NCBI GenBank assembly: GCA_009929055.1
Contig: SABI01000095.1
Coordinates: 1-9,174, forward strand
Direction: 5' to 3'
Source of the DNA: Spirochaetia bacterium
GTDB taxonomy: Bacteria; Spirochaetota; Spirochaetia; Sphaerochaetales; Sphaerochaetaceae
DNA: 9,174 nucleotides
Shown here in pieces: positions 7,331-9,174 of the stretch (the stretch's first letter is position 1; every line of letters begins with the position of its first letter). The notes under the pieces were generated by a model, which made no database searches, was not told the origin of the DNA, and worked only from the letters and a program-made list of their open reading frames with translations. The position numbers and the translations under genes were made by a program.

Positions 7331-7350
7331 GTATCTGTCTGCAATGGCAA
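7324..7350 (-). promoter_or_regulatory. Candidate promoter of the oxidoreductase operon
   Basis: Minus-strand TTGCCA (7350-7345, five of six matches to TTGACA) and TAAAAT (7329-7324, five of six matches to TATAAT) are separated by 15 bases, shorter than the ideal 17. The start would fall near 7317, giving a leader of about 18 bases. An alternative is the extended -10 TGGTATTTT (7325-7317) with a weak -35, TTGCAG, 17 bases upstream of its hexamer. Which one is used cannot be decided from sequence. Confidence 0.35.
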
Positions 7351-7372
7351 AAATGAGTAAATACGATATACT
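7344..7372 (+). promoter_or_regulatory. Candidate promoter of ligA
   Basis: ATGGCA (7344-7349, four of six matches to TTGACA) and TATACT (7367-7372, five of six matches to TATAAT) are 17 bases apart. A second TATACT overlaps at 7372-7377. Transcription would begin near 7379-7384, giving a very short leader before ATG at 7393. The -35 overlaps the -35 predicted for the divergent oxidoreductase operon. Confidence 0.5.
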
Positions 7373-7392
7373 ATACTACAAGTGAGGAGTCT

Positions 7393-9174
7393 ATGGGAGA
7401 AATTGATCTGATTAAAGAAGAAATAAACGATATAAGCAGCCGTCTTACTGAATACCAGAGACAATACTATCAATTTTCAAAGAGTCTCATCAGTGATAAA
7501 GAGTATGATGCTCTTTTAGATCGACTAATTGCCTTAGAGAGGCGTTACCCTCAATTTGCCCTCTCTTCATCCCCCACCACGAGAGTTGGAAGTGATCTTT
7601 CTAGCACATTTGATGAAGTAACACATACCACTAGAATGCTCTCTCTCGATAAAGTTTACACAGGAGAGGGTATCAAGGAGTGGATGAGAAAAAGTAATGA
7701 AAAGTCTAAAAATAATCTCTCCTTTACTATCGAAGAGAAAATAGATGGTGTTTCTCTTGTTTTATACTATCAAGATGGAGTCTTGGATAAAGCTGTTACA
7801 AGAGGTAATGGGTATGTTGGAAATGATGTTACTGCAAACGCAAAGACAATAAGAGCTATCCCCCTTACCCTTCCTACTCCCCTTACTATCGCAGTAAGAG
7901 GGGAAGTGTTTATAGAAAAAGAAGATTTTAATAGGCTAAACAGCACATTAGAAACACCTTTTGCTAACCCAAGAAATCTAGCGAGTGGAACCTTGCGACG
8001 ACTAAAAAGTAGTGAAACAGCGAAGATGCCCCTTAAGATATATCTCTATGATGCCTATCTCTCTTCAATGATTCCAACACAAGGAGAGATGTTACAATAT
8101 CTCATCACTCTCGGGTTTCCTGTAAACCCAAACCTTGCGATAGTTTGCGATTCTTTTGATTCTATAATTGTTCCTGATTTTACTTCAATTATTACCTTCT
8201 CTCACCTCGATGAATACCTTGAGACTAGTTACCAAAAGAGAGCTTCACTAGAGCATGAAATAGATGGCCTCGTTATTAAAGTAAATGAGCTAGCAATGAG
8301 AGAAGATTTAGGATATACAAATCATCATCCTAAGTGGGCAATAGCTTATAAGTTTGACTCTCCTGGAGGAGAAACTATTGTTACCTCTATAGATATTCAA
8401 GTTGGCAGGACTGGGAGAATTACCCCTGTCGCACGAGTTGTTCCAGTTCTTGTTGCCGGCTCTACCATTTCGAATATTACTCTTCATAACCAAGATTATA
8501 TTAATCTCTTAGAACTTGCCTTAGGTGATACTGTTGCTATTAGCAAGAGAGGGGATGTGATTCCTGCAATAGAAAAAGTAGTTGAAAAGAATAGTGTCGG
8601 TAATTCTACCTATCTACTTCCACATAAGTGCAACGCTTGTGATAGTGAGCTCGTTAGTAGAGGAGCTCATCTGTTTTGTCCTAATTATTACTGCCCCGAA
8701 CAAGTAGTTGGGCGAATCTCATTCTTTGTTGGACGCGATCAAATGGATATTGAATCGTTTGGGCCAGAAACAGTAGCTACATTACATCGTCTCGGCCACC
8801 TAAAGGATATTCCCGATATCTATACTCTCGATTATTCTCTCCTTATTGGACAAGAGGGGTTTGGTGAGAAAAAAGTAGCAGCCCTCATTAAAGGGGTTGA
8901 TAAGAGTAAAGAGCAACCATATAAAACAGTTCTCCTCTCTTTAGGCCTCCCTGATATGGGCAAGAAAGGGGTTGAGTTGATAATTAAAAGTGGATGTACC
9001 TCAATTGATATGTTGCTTGATTATGTCGAAAAAGATAACAAAGAACCCCTATTGAACGTGAAAGGACTTGGAGAGAAGACAGTTAACGCCCTTTTTGAAA
9101 GCTTAAGAGAAGAGCATATGAAACAAATTATTGAAAAGTTGAAATTAAGTGGTCTTAATTTTGAAGTAGAATCA
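7393..9174 (+). CDS. ligA: NAD-dependent DNA ligase LigA (C-terminus beyond window edge)
   Basis: Seals 5'-phosphate/3'-hydroxyl nicks in duplex DNA, using NAD to adenylate itself; needed for Okazaki-fragment joining and repair. The window holds 594 codons with no stop. The NAD-binding Ia domain shows YYQFSKSLISDKEYD (25-39). The nucleotidyltransferase domain has the adenylated lysine K116 in KIDG, TRGNGYVGNDVT (136-147), RGEVF with E171, NPRNLASGTLRRL (192-204), EIDGLVIKVN (289-298) and PKWAIAYKF with K320. The OB fold includes GRTGRITPVA (338-347). The zinc finger uses C413, C416, C429 and C434. Helix-hairpin-helix motifs include LGLPDMG (517-523) and VKGLGEKTV (556-564). Only the C-terminal BRCT domain, about 75-80 residues, is beyond the edge. 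ATG at 7393 is the sole reasonable start: an in-frame stop lies at 7354-7356, and GAGGAG at 7384-7389 is rather close, three bases away. It diverges from the oxidoreductase operon. Confidence 0.98.
   Translation, partial: MGEIDLIKEEINDISSRLTEYQRQYYQFSKSLISDKEYDALLDRLIALERRYPQFALSSSPTTRVGSDLSSTFDEVTHTTRMLSLDKVYTGEGIKEWMRKSNEKSKNNLSFTIEEKIDGVSLVLYYQDGVLDKAVTRGNGYVGNDVTANAKTIRAIPLTLPTPLTIAVRGEVFIEKEDFNRLNSTLETPFANPRNLASGTLRRLKSSETAKMPLKIYLYDAYLSSMIPTQGEMLQYLITLGFPVNPNLAIVCDSFDSIIVPDFTSIITFSHLDEYLETSYQKRASLEHEIDGLVIKVNELAMREDLGYTNHHPKWAIAYKFDSPGGETIVTSIDIQVGRTGRITPVARVVPVLVAGSTISNITLHNQDYINLLELALGDTVAISKRGDVIPAIEKVVEKNSVGNSTYLLPHKCNACDSELVSRGAHLFCPNYYCPEQVVGRISFFVGRDQMDIESFGPETVATLHRLGHLKDIPDIYTLDYSLLIGQEGFGEKKVAALIKGVDKSKEQPYKTVLLSLGLPDMGKKGVELIIKSGCTSIDMLLDYVEKDNKEPLLNVKGLGEKTVNALFESLREEHMKQIIEKLKLSGLNFEVES

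Noticed and set aside
7393..9174. LigA as a natural truncation without BRCT
   Set aside because: The frame is still open at the last base of the window, so the missing domain is explained by the window edge.
1..9174. Frequent CTCTCT/AGAGAG tracts as a repeat or regulatory element
   Set aside because: They fall in coding frames as leucine-serine (CTC, TCT) and glutamate-arginine (GAG, AGA) codons on both strands, which points to codon preference rather than a dispersed repeat.

Overview
This AT-rich window carries six protein genes and almost no spare DNA. It looks chromosomal, and the organism is probably a spirochaete of the Treponema/Spirochaetaceae type. That placement is an inference from the style of the DnaE N-terminus, the divergent molybdo-hydroxylase-like trio and the base composition. 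No rRNA or other marker gene is present to fix it.

Five genes are read leftward. From right to left they are a molybdopterin-subunit homologue (7299-5323), a double [2Fe-2S] subunit (5326-4820), an FAD-binding subunit (4836-3943), dnaE for the replicative polymerase (3871-377), and a YggT-family membrane protein (361 to beyond base 1). One gene, ligA for NAD-dependent DNA ligase, is read rightward from 7393 and runs off the right edge before its BRCT domain. The only two real intergenic gaps are 3872-3942 and 7300-7392. No tRNA, rRNA, CRISPR array, insertion sequence or convincing terminator was seen.

The first three leftward genes overlap one another by 4 and 17 bases and should be made together as a large/small/medium (L-S-M) complex of the xanthine dehydrogenase / CO dehydrogenase fold. 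The most unusual point in the window is the state of this complex. All eight iron-sulfur cysteines and both FAD loops of the accessory subunits are recognisable. In the large subunit, however, every motif that normally holds the molybdopterin cofactor, and the catalytic glutamate, appears replaced, and the protein is about 100 residues short. It reads as an intact but repurposed iron-sulfur flavoprotein complex rather than a working molybdenum hydroxylase.

dnaE has its own probable extended -10 promoter. No terminator separates it from the genes upstream, so read-through from the oxidoreductase genes is possible. yggT follows 15 bases after dnaE. The ligA and large-subunit genes diverge from a 93-base region in which the two predicted -35 elements lie on top of each other.
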